Positions 1 to 8,555 of a stretch of DNA of 64,000 bases are shown piece after piece (position 1 is the stretch's first letter; every line of letters begins with the position of its first letter). The notes beneath the pieces are model-generated. The model made no database searches. It saw only the letters and a program-made list of their open reading frames with translations, and was not told the origin of the DNA. The stretch covers positions 1 through 64,000 of the forward strand of contig JALRKV010000119.1 of NCBI GenBank assembly GCA_023254735.1, read 5' to 3'. The translations under genes and the position numbers were made by a program. Source of the stretch: Pseudomonadales bacterium. Lineage in GTDB: Bacteria > Pseudomonadota > Gammaproteobacteria > Pseudomonadales > Pseudohongiellaceae.

Positions 1-234
1 GAAGGGGCAGGTGAGGAAGTGCTCGACGCATCCCCCAACGGGTTCAACGGAGAGGTGAGAGGCAACGCTGAGTGGGGTGAAGAGGGGTGGAAGGTAGAAG
101 GAGATCCCGGACATTCCTTTGTCTTCGATGGAAACACCTTATTTAATGTCGTCAATTGTCAGTTATTGTGTCGACTTGGCTGGCAGTGTCCCATGAGTGT
201 CCCACGAGTGAGGAGGGTGGTTAAGGACCACACG
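1..234. other. No supported gene; short 11-bp direct repeat inside
   Basis: I see no convincing gene here. An open plus-strand frame crosses the stretch but lacks a ribosome site, has low-complexity composition and overlaps the better-supported minus-strand gene at 235-471. The only structure is a direct repeat at 185-210: AGTGTCCCATG, AGTGTCCCACG and then AGTG. A gene may end or start beyond the left edge, which I cannot see. Confidence 0.4.
185..210. repeat. Tandem 11-bp repeat, about 2.4 copies
   Basis: Two adjacent 11-bp units, AGTGTCCCATG and AGTGTCCCACG, differ by one base and are followed by AGTG of a third unit. The array lies between the left window edge and the small minus-strand gene, on the 3' side of tRNA-Met. 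Its role is unknown; arm-type integrase or excisionase sites are one possibility. Confidence 0.7.
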
Positions 235-471
235 CTAATCTGCCCAGTAATCACGAGGTCGCTCTTTAGCCAGCCCTCGTTCGGTCCTGTTTACGTGAAT
301 AACGTAGCACCCCAGCTCATTGGGCTTAAACCGGGTAGGATGGCCGTCTCCCGCTGTGACAACTAACTCACTACCAGATTGCTCTACAAGCGCATAGGAG
401 CGACCTTGAGCGTCAAATAACCTATCGCCAACCAGCACCTCTCGATCGTCCAGATACCGTTTGATCTGCAT
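235..471 (-). CDS. Small hypothetical protein (78 aa)
   Basis: I do not recognise this protein. It is short, charged and soluble, with no signal peptide or membrane segment. The middle part (about residues 12-55) alternates hydrophobic and polar residues, as in a small beta-rich domain, and the C-terminus is basic and acidic. The gene call rests on a good ribosome site: GGAGG lies eight bases before the ATG at 471. No homologous neighbour is visible. It sits between the left edge and the 3' end of tRNA-Met, where integrated elements often lie, so it may be accessory DNA. Function is not assigned. Confidence 0.5.
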   Translation of the reverse strand: MQIKRYLDDREVLVGDRLFDAQGRSYALVEQSGSELVVTAGDGHPTRFKPNELGCYVIHVNRTERGLAKERPRDYWAD

Positions 472-821
472 ATTTGGGGCCTCCGTGAAGGGCTAAAGCC
501 TGTATTGTAACCTCGCGTGTCAAGCGGACGCAGACCCCACCCCCGGCAGTACACCCACTAGCACAGTAAGGTTCCTTTTATGTAAATTACATAATAAGCT
601 GCAAACATAGTGGTCCTATTTACAAGCATTATGAGAACAACGACCCTAGATACTAAGTTTTCGACCATTGAATTAATATGACGGTAAGTGAGTCCGTCAA
701 CGGATGGAAGTTTGTCTGATTTTGATATTTGTAATAGATGTTGAGTCGCTTCGTTTGCTTACCCAGTGCTTACCTAGATAAAAAGGCATCTACGACGATT
801 GATGTAAATATCTGATTATTA
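472..821. other. Gene-free, AT-richer intergenic stretch
   Basis: No open frame of useful length is present. The stretch looks richer in A and T than the flanking genes. It contains a 13-bp palindrome, ATGTAA-A-TTACAT, near 580-592. It lies directly downstream of the 3' end of tRNA-Met, so the terminator of that tRNA is expected here, but I see no clear hairpin with a T run. Confidence 0.4.
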
Positions 822-898
822 TGGTAGCTACGGGTGGACTTGAACCACCGACCCCAGCATTATGAATGCTGTGCTCTAACCAGCTGAGCTACGTAGCC
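822..898 (-). tRNA. tRNA-Met (anticodon CAT)
   Basis: The reverse complement folds as a 77-base tRNA with encoded CCA. The acceptor stem is GGCTACG paired with CGTAGCT, allowing a GU pair. The anticodon arm is CAGCA-TTCATAA-TGCTG, giving anticodon CAT, and the T arm contains GGTTCAAGTCC. The perfect Watson-Crick-type first pair and the D-arm sequence fit an elongator Met tRNA rather than an initiator. An Ile tRNA whose CAT is modified to lysidine cannot be strictly excluded by eye. A promoter candidate lies about 100 bp upstream. Confidence 0.93.
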
Positions 899-1001
899 AC
901 AAAGAGATGCGCTGTGCCGCGCAAACGATGATCGTTCGGGGCGCCTGCGCCGAGAGTTGACTAACTCTTGAAGAGGACTCAACAATTCTCGAAGGACGCG
1001 A

Positions 1002-1030
1002 ATTCTGGCGATTTTGCGTCCTTTTGTCAA
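1002..1030 (-). promoter_or_regulatory. Sigma-70-type promoter, probably for tRNA-Met
   Basis: On the minus strand a perfect -35 box TTGACA (1025-1030) is followed after 17 bases by CAGAAT (1002-1007). It lies just beyond the ychF stop codon and points at tRNA-Met, with the expected start about 100 bases before the tRNA. This is read from sequence only. Confidence 0.6.
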
Positions 1031-1032
1031 GA

Positions 1033-2124
1033 TTAGACGTTGAATCTAAAGTGAATAACATCGCCGTCCTGCACAATGTATTCCTTTCCTTCTAAACGCC
1101 ATTTGCCGGCGTCTTTGGCGCCGTTCTCGCCTTTGTTCTCGATATAGTCATTGAAGCCCACAATCTCGGCGCGTATGAACCCCTTCTCGAAGTCTGTGTG
1201 AATCACCGCTGCTGCCTGCGGGGCCGTGGCGCCTTGCTTAACCGTCCATGCGCGGACCTCTTTGGGGCCCGCTGTAAAGTAGGTTTGCAGTCCGAGTAAG
1301 GCGTAGCCTGCGCGGATAACTCGGTCGAGGCCGGGCTCTTCCATGCCCATCTCTTGAAGAAACTCGTCGCGTTCGTCGTCTTCGAGTTCGGCGATCTCGG
1401 CTTCGAGTTTATTACACACAGGAACGACCTGGGCGCCTTCGGATTCGGCGATTGCGCGTACTGCATCTAAGTGTGGATTGTTTTCGAACCCATCCTCGTC
1501 GACGTTGGCGATATACATTACCGGCTTGATCGTGAGCAAATGCAGGCTGTAAATCGCCTTCAGGTCATCTTCGCTTAAGTTTAGGCTTCTAACGGGTAGG
1601 GCGAGATCGAGGTGAGCTTTGACGCGCTTCAACACCTCGGTATTCTTCGCTGCGTCCTTGTCTCCGCTTTTCATGAGGCGCGCAAAACGCTCGATGCCTT
1701 TTTCCACTGATTCCAAGTCGGCGAGTGCCAACTCGGTGTTGATTGTCTCGATATCGGCCGCAGGATCGATGGTGTCAGCTACGTGGGTAACATTGCTGTC
1801 TTCGAAGCAGCGAACAACGTGTGCGATGGCATCGGTTTCTCGGATGTTGGCGAGGAACTGATTGCCAAGGCCTTCGCCTTTAGAGGCGCCCGCGACGAGA
1901 CCTGCAATGTCGGTGAACTCAACAGTCGTGGGGATTACTTTCTGGGGTTTGACGAGTTCGGCGAGTTGATTCAGCCGCGCATCGGGAATCGATACGATGC
2001 CCGAGTTGGGTTCGATGGTGCAGAAAGGGAAGTTTTCGGCGGCGATTCCTGCCTTTGTGAGCGCGTTAAACAGCGTTGATTTGCCGACATTAGGTAGGCC
2101 GACGATTCCGCATTGTACTGGCAT
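1033..2124 (-). CDS. ychF: Redox-regulated ribosome-binding ATPase YchF
   Basis: This is the Obg-family P-loop ATPase YchF, a universal cytosolic protein that binds ribosomes and prefers ATP to GTP. The P-loop GLPNVGKST is at residues 9-17 and the G3 motif DIAG at 72-75. An altered G4 region (IANVDE) is typical of the family's ATP preference. A coiled-coil insertion and a C-terminal TGS domain (about 275-363) complete the normal 363-residue length. It follows pth on the same strand, the conserved pth-ychF order of gammaproteobacteria. The ATG at 2124 has GAGAG a few bases upstream. Nothing is unusual. Confidence 0.97.
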   Translation of the reverse strand: MPVQCGIVGLPNVGKSTLFNALTKAGIAAENFPFCTIEPNSGIVSIPDARLNQLAELVKPQKVIPTTVEFTDIAGLVAGASKGEGLGNQFLANIRETDAIAHVVRCFEDSNVTHVADTIDPAADIETINTELALADLESVEKGIERFARLMKSGDKDAAKNTEVLKRVKAHLDLALPVRSLNLSEDDLKAIYSLHLLTIKPVMYIANVDEDGFENNPHLDAVRAIAESEGAQVVPVCNKLEAEIAELEDDERDEFLQEMGMEEPGLDRVIRAGYALLGLQTYFTAGPKEVRAWTVKQGATAPQAAAVIHTDFEKGFIRAEIVGFNDYIENKGENGAKDAGKWRLEGKEYIVQDGDVIHFRFNV

Positions 2125-2172
2125 TTTTAGCTCTCGCTTTACGTTAGTTCTGTCGTTGTTAGTTGTTAAAGA

Positions 2173-2754
2173 TTAGTCGCTGTGCAGAAGCCTCATCGCC
2201 TCTTCCCACTCGCCGTTAACCGCCTTTGGCATTACGCGAATGGCGTCTTCTATATCTCGCATGATCAAGTCGGCTTCCGATCGCGACGGATCGCCTAGCA
2301 CATAGTTCGCCACCATCGACTTGTGACCGGGGTGGCCGACGCCGATGCGCAGGCGGTAAAAGTTACGCGCGCCTAAGGCGCTAATGATGTCTCGCATGCC
2401 GTTGTGGCCGCCGTGTCCGCCGTCGTGTTTGAGACGGGTGACACCGACGTCAAAGTCGATCTCATCATAGGCGACGAGAATATTCTCGGGTTCAATTTTG
2501 TAGAAGTTGCACACTGCTGCAACCGATTTGCCACTGCCATTCATAAAGGTCGTTGGGAACAGCAGTTTTACCTCCCGATTCGCAATATTGATGCTGCCAA
2601 ATTCGCCGAAAAACTTGGTCTCGCCGCGCAGCTCTCCGCCATAGCTCTTGGCGAGATGATGCAGGAAAATGACTCCGGCATTGTGCCGAGTAGAGTCATA
2701 TTTAGGACCGGGATTGCCAAGGCCGACAATAAGTTTAATTGGGCTTGTCTGCAT
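2173..2754 (-). CDS. pth: Peptidyl-tRNA hydrolase
   Basis: The enzyme releases tRNA from peptidyl-tRNAs that drop off the ribosome. The 193-residue length is normal. The catalytic histidine is H24 in STRHNAG, the assisting aspartate is D97 in AYDEID, and the substrate-binding asparagines are in FMNGSG (N72) and GHGGHNGMRD. It lies between rplY and ychF on the same strand. A terminator-like hairpin (2845-2872) separates it from rplY, so it probably has its own promoter or depends on read-through. No strong Shine-Dalgarno is visible before the ATG at 2754. Confidence 0.97.
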   Translation of the reverse strand: MQTSPIKLIVGLGNPGPKYDSTRHNAGVIFLHHLAKSYGGELRGETKFFGEFGSINIANREVKLLFPTTFMNGSGKSVAAVCNFYKIEPENILVAYDEIDFDVGVTRLKHDGGHGGHNGMRDIISALGARNFYRLRIGVGHPGHKSMVANYVLGDPSRSEADLIMRDIEDAIRVMPKAVNGEWEEAMRLLHSD

Positions 2755-2844
2755 GATTCGCGCTGTTCGGTATCGTTTACGTGGCCGCTATTGTAGCAGC
2801 ATAGTGCGGGTCGGGTATTCGTTGTAGGGCGCTGAGGTAGACAC

Positions 2845-2872
2845 AAAAAAGGGCCGGGTTTTAGCCCAGCCC
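2845..2872 (-). terminator. Intrinsic terminator after rplY
   Basis: On the minus strand an 8-bp GC-rich stem, GGGCTGGG with CCCGGCCC (one GU pair), closes a short loop and is followed at once by six T residues. It lies 34 bases past the rplY stop codon and is oriented to end rplY transcription before pth. Confidence 0.85.
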
Positions 2873-2905
2873 TTTTCGAATAACGCATCCTTCTGAGAAA
2901 GACTG

Positions 2906-3544
2906 TTACTCGCCAGCGTCCTCTGACGCGTCGTCTCCATCAGCCTTGTCGGCTTTTTCACCCTTAGGTGCTTTTACTGTGGCTACTGCGAGGTCGCCGT
3001 CTTCGTGCGTGAGTGACACACTCGTGACGCCGGCAGGCAGGGGGATGTCCGAGATGTGGACAGTCGAACCGACTTCAACCTTGAGCATATCCACTTCGAT
3101 AAACTCTGGAAGGTCTTTAGGCAGGCAGTCTACTTCAATCTCGTTGAGAGTCTTAAGGATGCTGCCGCCGCCGATCTTAACGCCTTCACACTTCTCTTCA
3201 TTGATGAAGTGGAGTGGTACCTTAACAGTGATCGACTGCTTTTCATTGATGCGCAGAAAATCCGCATGCAGAATGAACGGCTTGGCTGGGTGGCGCTGCA
3301 GCGCTTTAATGACCGCCTTCTCTTTCTTCTTGCCGATGTTTAGCGTGATAACGTGCGAAAAGAACGCTTCGTTACTCGTCGCCTTGATGATGTCCTTGTG
3401 GGGAATCGTTAGCGAGATCGGGTCTGCGTCTCCGCCGTAAAGGACGGCGGGAATGTTACCTTCCAAACGACGTAGGCGGCGGCTCGCACCTTTCCCTAGG
3501 TCGGTTCGGACCGTGCAATCTAATTCAAATACATCTGTAGACAT
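2906..3544 (-). CDS. rplY: 50S ribosomal protein L25/general stress protein Ctc
   Basis: This is the long, two-domain form of bL25, which binds 5S rRNA in the large subunit. Residues 1-95 form the L25 RNA-binding domain and about 100-190 the TL5/Ctc beta domain. The last 25 residues are an acidic and lysine-rich tail. The protein is 212 residues. The ATG at 3544 has a strong CAGGAGAG five bases upstream. It follows prs, as in many gammaproteobacteria, and ends at the hairpin at 2845-2872. Confidence 0.96.
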   Translation of the reverse strand: MSTDVFELDCTVRTDLGKGASRRLRRLEGNIPAVLYGGDADPISLTIPHKDIIKATSNEAFFSHVITLNIGKKKEKAVIKALQRHPAKPFILHADFLRINEKQSITVKVPLHFINEEKCEGVKIGGGSILKTLNEIEVDCLPKDLPEFIEVDMLKVEVGSTVHISDIPLPAGVTSVSLTHEDGDLAVATVKAPKGEKADKADGDDASEDAGE

Positions 3545-3674
3545 TATGTCTCTCCTGAGTATCCCTTGCGGGAACCCTAACTCGCTTGCGACCGGCTTAT
3601 TAGGGTGTTTAGTAAATGGCTAAAAATCGCATGATTGGTAGCCGGGTTATCCGCGCGACGCGGCGCTACCTATA

Positions 3675-4625
3675 TTAGGTATTGTCGAACATCGCGCTGA
3701 TGGATTCTTCGTTGCTTACGCGGCGAATAGATTCGGCGAGAAGCTTTGCCATCGAGAGTTGGCGAATTTTTCCGCAGTTTTTAGCCTCTTCGCTCAATGG
3801 AATAGTGTCGGTAACCACGAGTGAGTCGAGGTTAGAATTCTCGATATTCTTAATCGCGGGGCCTGAAAGCACCGGATGCGTGCTGTACGCGACGACTCGC
3901 GCGGCGCCGTGCTCTTTGAGTGCGTCCGCGGCCTTGCAGAGGGTGCCCGCCGTATCGACCATATCGTCGACGATTAGACAGGTACGATCGGCAACATCGC
4001 CAATAATGTGCATGACCTGAGCGACGTTAGCCGCGGGGCGACGCTTATCTATGATCGCGAGGTCTACGTTGAGTTTTTTCGCAACCGCGCGGGCGCGAAC
4101 GACACCGCCTATGTCCGGTGATACGACGATGAGATTTTCGTAATTCTGACGTTCGATATCGTCTGTTAACACCGGAGAGCCATAGACGTTGTCAACTGGG
4201 ATGCTAAAGAACCCCTGTATCTGCTCGGCGTGCAGATCGACGGTTAACACGCGGTTTACGCCGACGGCGCCAATCATGTCGGCGACCACTTTCGCGCTAA
4301 TTGCCACGCGCGCCGAGCGCACTCGGCGATCTTGGCGGGCATAGCCAAAATAAGGAACCACGGCGGTGATTCTGTTGGCGGAGGCGCGGTGCAGCGCATC
4401 GGCCATGAGCAGAAGCTCCATGATGCTGTCGTTGGTCGGTGCGCAGGTCGGTTGAATGACGAAAACGTCTTTACCACGCACATTCTCATTCAACTCAACG
4501 CTGATCTCGCCGTCAGAAAACTTACTAATGCTCGCATAGCCAAGCGGAAGGCCGATGTGCTTCGCGATTGCGTCTGCGAGAGCGGGGTTGGCGTTGCCAC
4601 TGAAGACCATCAAATTATTTGCCAC
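3675..4625 (-). CDS. prs: Ribose-phosphate pyrophosphokinase (PRPP synthetase)
   Basis: The enzyme makes 5-phosphoribosyl 1-pyrophosphate from ribose 5-phosphate and ATP for nucleotide, histidine and tryptophan synthesis. The 316-residue length is standard. It shows the flexible-loop motif YARQDR, the metal-binding [11 protein letters not shown], the basic IDKRR and the PRPP-binding loop [10 protein letters not shown]. The start codon is GTG at 4625, with AAAGG eight bases upstream. It lies between tRNA-Gln and rplY, the classic ispE-tRNA-Gln-prs order. Confidence 0.97.
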   Translation of the reverse strand: MANNLMVFSGNANPALADAIAKHIGLPLGYASISKFSDGEISVELNENVRGKDVFVIQPTCAPTNDSIMELLLMADALHRASANRITAVVPYFGYARQDRRVRSARVAISAKVVADMIGAVGVNRVLTVDLHAEQIQGFFSIPVDNVYGSPVLTDDIERQNYENLIVVSPDIGGVVRARAVAKKLNVDLAIIDKRRPAANVAQVMHIIGDVADRTCLIVDDMVDTAGTLCKAADALKEHGAARVVAYSTHPVLSGPAIKNIENSNLDSLVVTDTIPLSEEAKNCGKIRQLSMAKLLAESIRRVSNEESISAMFDNT

Positions 4626-4761
4626 GAATAATTACCTTTAGAGTTGGGGGCGTGCTCGGATTGGGATCGCGCTGGCGATGATCGGCACGGAGCCGGGCTT
4701 TAGATATTCTTTGTACTCGTGGCTTCCGAGTCGGTCGTCAGATGACCAACTGGTGAGAATG

Positions 4762-4836
4762 TGGCTGGGGTGGCTGGATTCGAACCAACGCATGCAAGGA
4801 TCAAAACCTTGTGCCTTACCACTTGGCGACACCCCA
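4762..4836 (-). tRNA. tRNA-Gln (anticodon TTG)
   Basis: The reverse complement is a 75-base tRNA with encoded CCA. The acceptor stem is TGGGGTG with CACCCCA, the anticodon arm is CAAGG-TTTTGAT-CCTTG giving TTG, and the T arm contains GGTTCGAATCC. The U1-A72 weak first pair is the normal identity feature of Gln tRNA. It is embedded between ispE and prs on the same strand and is likely cut from their shared transcript. Confidence 0.95.
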
Positions 4837-4939
4837 ACAAACTTTTAAACGGCAGCCGCAAATGCGTCGTGCCTATGTCTTTAATTATGCGGCCGTAGTT
4901 TACACCGTCTTTGCGAAGATCGCTACGGTTGAAGCCCAT

Positions 4940-5779
4940 TTAACGCGCGATCTCATCGACTCCGCGGGCAACGAAGCCAGTGCAGTAGTCTGGCAGCTCG
5001 CTCAGTGCCGCCTGCGCCGCCCCAGGGTCGTTGAACTCGGCGAAAACACTCGCGCCGGTTCCTGTCATCCTAGCGCTCGCAAACTGCGCTAGCCAATCGA
5101 TTGTTGCCGCAACTGGTGGATAGAGTCTGCGTGTGACCGCTTCGCAGTCATTGCGCGACTTACCCATCAGAAAGTCGCGCATTTTGATCGCTTGCGTGTT
5201 TCGTGTCAAATCGGGCTGGGCGAATATTTCAGCGGTCGATACCGAGCAGTTAGGTGTCGCAACGAGGTAGTGCCTCTCGCCCAGCGAGATGTCGGTGAGC
5301 TTTTCGCCAACGCCTTCTGCCCACGCGCTGTGTCCGTGCACAAACACTGGGACATCGGCGCCAAGCGTGATTCCTAGCTCGCAGAGCTGCGCATTAGTTA
5401 GCCCGAGATCCCAAAGCCGATTGAGGGAGACGAGCGTCGCGGCGGCGTCCGAACTGCCTCCACCGAGGCCCGCGCCCGCGGGCAGGCATTTGTTGATAAG
5501 AATGTCGGCGCCAAGGGATTTGTCGGCGCATTTGGCGCGCAGCAGCTCTGCCGACCGCAAGATGAGATTGCCATCCAGCGGCATGGTGCTCGCTGTCGGT
5601 CCTTGGGCGGATAGGCTTAGATGCCCCGCTTTGTTCGGGGAAAAGCTCAGCTCGTCGCCGTAGTCGAGAAGCTGAAAAAGCGTCTGGAGTTCGTGATAGC
5701 CGTCCGCTCGCCTGCCTGTGATATGAAGGAAAAGATTAAGTTTCGCGGGCGCGAGACAGTGTATGGCGTCGGTAGTCAT
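4940..5779 (-). CDS. ispE: 4-diphosphocytidyl-2-C-methyl-D-erythritol kinase
   Basis: This GHMP-family kinase phosphorylates CDP-methylerythritol in the MEP isoprenoid pathway. With the start at 5779 it has 279 residues. It shows the N-terminal APAKLNLFLHI with the active-site lysine K13, the glycine-rich ATP loop PAGAGLGGGSSDAA at 100-113, and the catalytic aspartate D142 in LGADVPVF. A longer frame extends upstream into lolB, but homology begins at this ATG. The lolB stop and this start share one base (TGATG), which implies translational coupling. Confidence 0.96.
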   Translation of the reverse strand: MTTDAIHCLAPAKLNLFLHITGRRADGYHELQTLFQLLDYGDELSFSPNKAGHLSLSAQGPTASTMPLDGNLILRSAELLRAKCADKSLGADILINKCLPAGAGLGGGSSDAAATLVSLNRLWDLGLTNAQLCELGITLGADVPVFVHGHSAWAEGVGEKLTDISLGERHYLVATPNCSVSTAEIFAQPDLTRNTQAIKMRDFLMGKSRNDCEAVTRRLYPPVAATIDWLAQFASARMTGTGASVFAEFNDPGAAQAALSELPDYCTGFVARGVDEIAR

Positions 5780-6387
5780 CAATCGAGAGTCCAGTTTAAC
5801 CCAACAAAGACGAGCCGAATGTCTTCCTCGCTGCGGCTCACCTCGATGCGCCGAGGCAGCGAAATGTTGGCGTACTGCCTCGGATCGGGGTAGTTGATGA
5901 GCCACCCGTCCTGTTCTATTTGCGCGAGATGGTTGAATTCATTGAAGGTGAGCTGAGCGCGGGGGCGCGGCGCAGGTAGACCTTTGATCCAGTAGTTAAG
6001 CGAGGACACCGGAAGCTCATAGCCGAGCTCGCGTAAGATCAGCTTCTCTGGCGTTCGCGCCTTGCTGACTCGCCCGTCTGTTTCTAGAGTGACGCTTCCT
6101 GGCTTGCCGGTGATGCGGGTGTTACCCGCATTGAATGTGCCCCACAGGCGAATAGCATAGTCATCGCGCGCTTGCTGCCAGTTGATCCGTGGCGTGTAAG
6201 ACTCACCCTCGTAGCGGACATTGACGCGTCCCCTGAGCTCCCATGTCGACAGCTTCTCGAGATCAGATTTCAGCCTGGCCCAGTCGGGATTGCTCGCGGC
6301 AGGGGGCGCAAGCGGGGCGAGCGTGCAGCCATGAAGCACGAGTAGCGCAAAAGCGCAGCTCACAAGCCGAGTGACAGACGACACCAT
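5779..6387 (-). CDS. lolB: Outer-membrane lipoprotein receptor LolB
   Basis: LolB accepts lipoproteins from LolA and inserts them into the inner leaflet of the outer membrane. The N-terminus is a lipoprotein signal ending LVLHGC, with C21 as the lipidated residue. The mature part has the LolB signatures WELRGRVNVRY and the later GLPAPR/INYPDPRQY region. It is 202 residues, the usual size. It lies between the TPR lipoprotein and ispE on one strand, the order seen in Pseudomonas, and overlaps ispE by one base. Confidence 0.93.
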   Translation of the reverse strand: MVSSVTRLVSCAFALLVLHGCTLAPLAPPAASNPDWARLKSDLEKLSTWELRGRVNVRYEGESYTPRINWQQARDDYAIRLWGTFNAGNTRITGKPGSVTLETDGRVSKARTPEKLILRELGYELPVSSLNYWIKGLPAPRPRAQLTFNEFNHLAQIEQDGWLINYPDPRQYANISLPRRIEVSRSEEDIRLVFVGLNWTLD

Positions 6388-6390
6388 ACG

Positions 6391-8214
6391 CTATGCCGGC
6401 TCGTCGTCTGCGGCGAGGGCTTGTAAGCGTTTCATCGCCTCAGTGATGAGCGGATCCCCTGGAGCCCCTTCTAACGCGCGCTGCCAAACCACCATCGCCT
6501 CTTCGCGACGTCCCATCATCCAGAGAATTTCACCCATATGTGAGGCTACCTCGGGGTCGGGGAAGGCGGCGAACGCGCGGCGAATGTTTATTAGCGCCTC
6601 TTCGTAGCGACCCAGTTTGTACTGCGCCCAGGCTAAACTGTCGGTTGTTGCGGGGTCGCCGGGGTTTAGCGCTATTGCAGATTCGAGCAGGGCAAGCGCT
6701 TCTTCGTAGCGTGTGGTTTGATCTGCGAGCATGTAACCGAGATGATTCAGCGCTCGCGCATCATCGGGTTTGATTGCAATTATCGTCCGAAGATCTGCTT
6801 CTGAACCCGCGAGGTCTTTTATCGAATCGAAATACAGCACGCGGGCAAACAGGAGATCAACCTCGCCGGGATAGCGATTGAGGCTCCTGTCGAGCAGCTG
6901 CTTCGCCTCAGCGGACAAGCCGGCCTGTTGCAGCAACTGCGCCTCCATATTAATGAAAAGCACTTCGAGTCGGGGCTGACCACGCGAGAGGCGCTGCAAC
7001 CAGTCATGCGCCGCCGCGACTGCGCCAAGTTGAATCGATAGTCGCGTCGCCTGCTGCTGAGCGCCCAAGAAGTTATTGGTTCCGATGGAGACTAAGCGGT
7101 AATTGTCGATTGCGCGCTCGAGCTCACCCTGTCGCTCGAAGGCGGTCGCGAGGTAGTAGCGACTCTCATCGACGCGCTCCCCTGAGTCGATAAGGCGCTG
7201 GAAAAGCGCTTCCGCCTCGTCGTATTCCTCGATCTCGAGGTGAACCAAGGCTTTAGCGTAGACCGCTTCCCAGTTGTCAGCATTTTGTTCGATAAGTAGT
7301 GAGTACTCTAGAAGGGCGTCGTCGAATTTTTCCTGCGCGATGTAGAGGCGTGCAAGGCTCGCTCGCAGGACTGGATCATTGGAGAAAATTTTGACGCCGG
7401 CTCTCATTACGCGAGCAGCTTGCTCACCACGGCCCATGTTCTGCAGAATCTGCGCTTCGAGAAGGATGGTTCCCGCGGTTTGGGTAACGTGGGATCGCGC
7501 TTCATCGAGGGCGGCTAGGGCAGCCTCATACTCGCCGCTCTGTGCTAGGAGCTGGACTCGGGCCAGCGCTAAGCTGTCGTCGTCGGGGAACTGTTCGAGC
7601 AGTGGCTCCAAAGCCTGTATGAGTAATGCGCGCGACTGAGGGTTAAGCTGCCCAGTGCGGGAAGACAGCGCCGAGAAATCGATGCTGCCGCCTAACTCAA
7701 GCACCCGTGCCATACGCGGGATTGCGCGATCGAACGCACCGTTTTCTAAGTATTCGATTGCGAGAAGAAGCTGAGGCTGAGGATCTTTCGGCGCTACAGA
7801 GGCCCAAACTAAACCTAGCTGGAGCAGGGCGTTGGTGTCGTTCGCAATCGACGCAAACTGCACCGCGCGCAGTATTACGCCGAGGTCTTTGGTACTGAGT
7901 GCAAGATCGAGGTAGCTGTCGCCGGCGGCAACAATGTCGCCCGAGTTAGCCTCTAATTCACCGACTATCGCGCGGTAGAGTTGCTCTTCGGTGAACGCGC
8001 CGTATTCTGTTTTTGCCTCGGGAGAGGGGCTCTGTTTGGGAGCATCGGCGGTCACAGGCAGTTGCGCCTGTCGCGATGCCGTCTCCGTGGCAGCGGCTGC
8101 GTCAGGCTCAGGTAGCACAGTGCAACTTGCAAGCAGCGCAAGCGCTGTGAGTGCTGCAAGTGGCTGTTTTCGGTTAATTCTCATCGCGGCAAGCCTGATA
8201 CGGGGTTGTTTCAC
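6391..8214 (-). CDS. TPR-repeat lipoprotein, lolB-associated
   Basis: This 607-residue protein consists of tetratricopeptide repeats behind a lipoprotein signal ending LALLASC (C31). The repeats run from about residue 70 to 600; the clearest are near 295-400 and 480-590, with motifs such as ALNHLGYMLAD. It belongs to the uncharacterised TPR family encoded next to lolB in Pseudomonas relatives, and is presumably an outer-membrane-anchored periplasmic scaffold. The GTG at 8214 is favoured by GGAG five bases upstream; ATG 8184 is the alternative and would shorten the signal. The exact partner is unknown. Confidence 0.88.
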   Translation of the reverse strand: MKQPRIRLAAMRINRKQPLAALTALALLASCTVLPEPDAAAATETASRQAQLPVTADAPKQSPSPEAKTEYGAFTEEQLYRAIVGELEANSGDIVAAGDSYLDLALSTKDLGVILRAVQFASIANDTNALLQLGLVWASVAPKDPQPQLLLAIEYLENGAFDRAIPRMARVLELGGSIDFSALSSRTGQLNPQSRALLIQALEPLLEQFPDDDSLALARVQLLAQSGEYEAALAALDEARSHVTQTAGTILLEAQILQNMGRGEQAARVMRAGVKIFSNDPVLRASLARLYIAQEKFDDALLEYSLLIEQNADNWEAVYAKALVHLEIEEYDEAEALFQRLIDSGERVDESRYYLATAFERQGELERAIDNYRLVSIGTNNFLGAQQQATRLSIQLGAVAAAHDWLQRLSRGQPRLEVLFINMEAQLLQQAGLSAEAKQLLDRSLNRYPGEVDLLFARVLYFDSIKDLAGSEADLRTIIAIKPDDARALNHLGYMLADQTTRYEEALALLESAIALNPGDPATTDSLAWAQYKLGRYEEALINIRRAFAAFPDPEVASHMGEILWMMGRREEAMVVWQRALEGAPGDPLITEAMKRLQALAADDEPA

Positions 8215-8555
8215 TGTGTCTCCATAATAGCGCCAGCTGAGGCGCGTATACTAGCCCGATTGGACCTTTGGGTGTTTCTTATCACTGCCGAATTACGGGT
8301 AATCATGTCCGCAGGTATTCTCGCGATTCCCGTAGACGCCTCCGATTGTGCACTTATTCGCGACTCTGCAGGTCTTAATGGGCGCGTCCGAAGGGTCAGG
8401 TTCTAATGGGCAGGTACTTGGTAATTTAGTACCATACCCAACTATTTTTGATGTTGCTTGGGCCAGTGGCTTAGGCCTCTTATTCAGTACGACGTCACGC
8501 CATGTCGCAGGTCAGCATGTCACGATGTGAAATTAGCTAGGCGCATACTAAATCG
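8215..8555. promoter_or_regulatory. Divergent intergenic region, TPR lipoprotein/hemA
   Basis: This 341-bp gap separates the minus-strand lolB block from the hemA operon and must hold promoters for both. No gene is visible. The clearest element is an inverted repeat GGTACT-N9-AGTACC at 8413-8433, upstream of hemA. I find no pair of boxes good enough to name a promoter. Confidence 0.5.

Noticed and set aside
19-366. Plus-strand open frame of 115 codons at the left edge
   Set aside because: It has no ribosome site, a low-complexity composition and overlaps the minus-strand gene at 235-471, which has a good ribosome site.
3600-3674. Hairpin between prs and rplY as a terminator
   Set aside because: GGTAGC/GCTACC flanks an imperfect GC-rich loop, but no T run follows on the minus strand; the two genes are probably co-transcribed.
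4638-4939. Two minus-strand frames crossing tRNA-Gln
   Set aside because: They read through the tRNA and have no conserved content.
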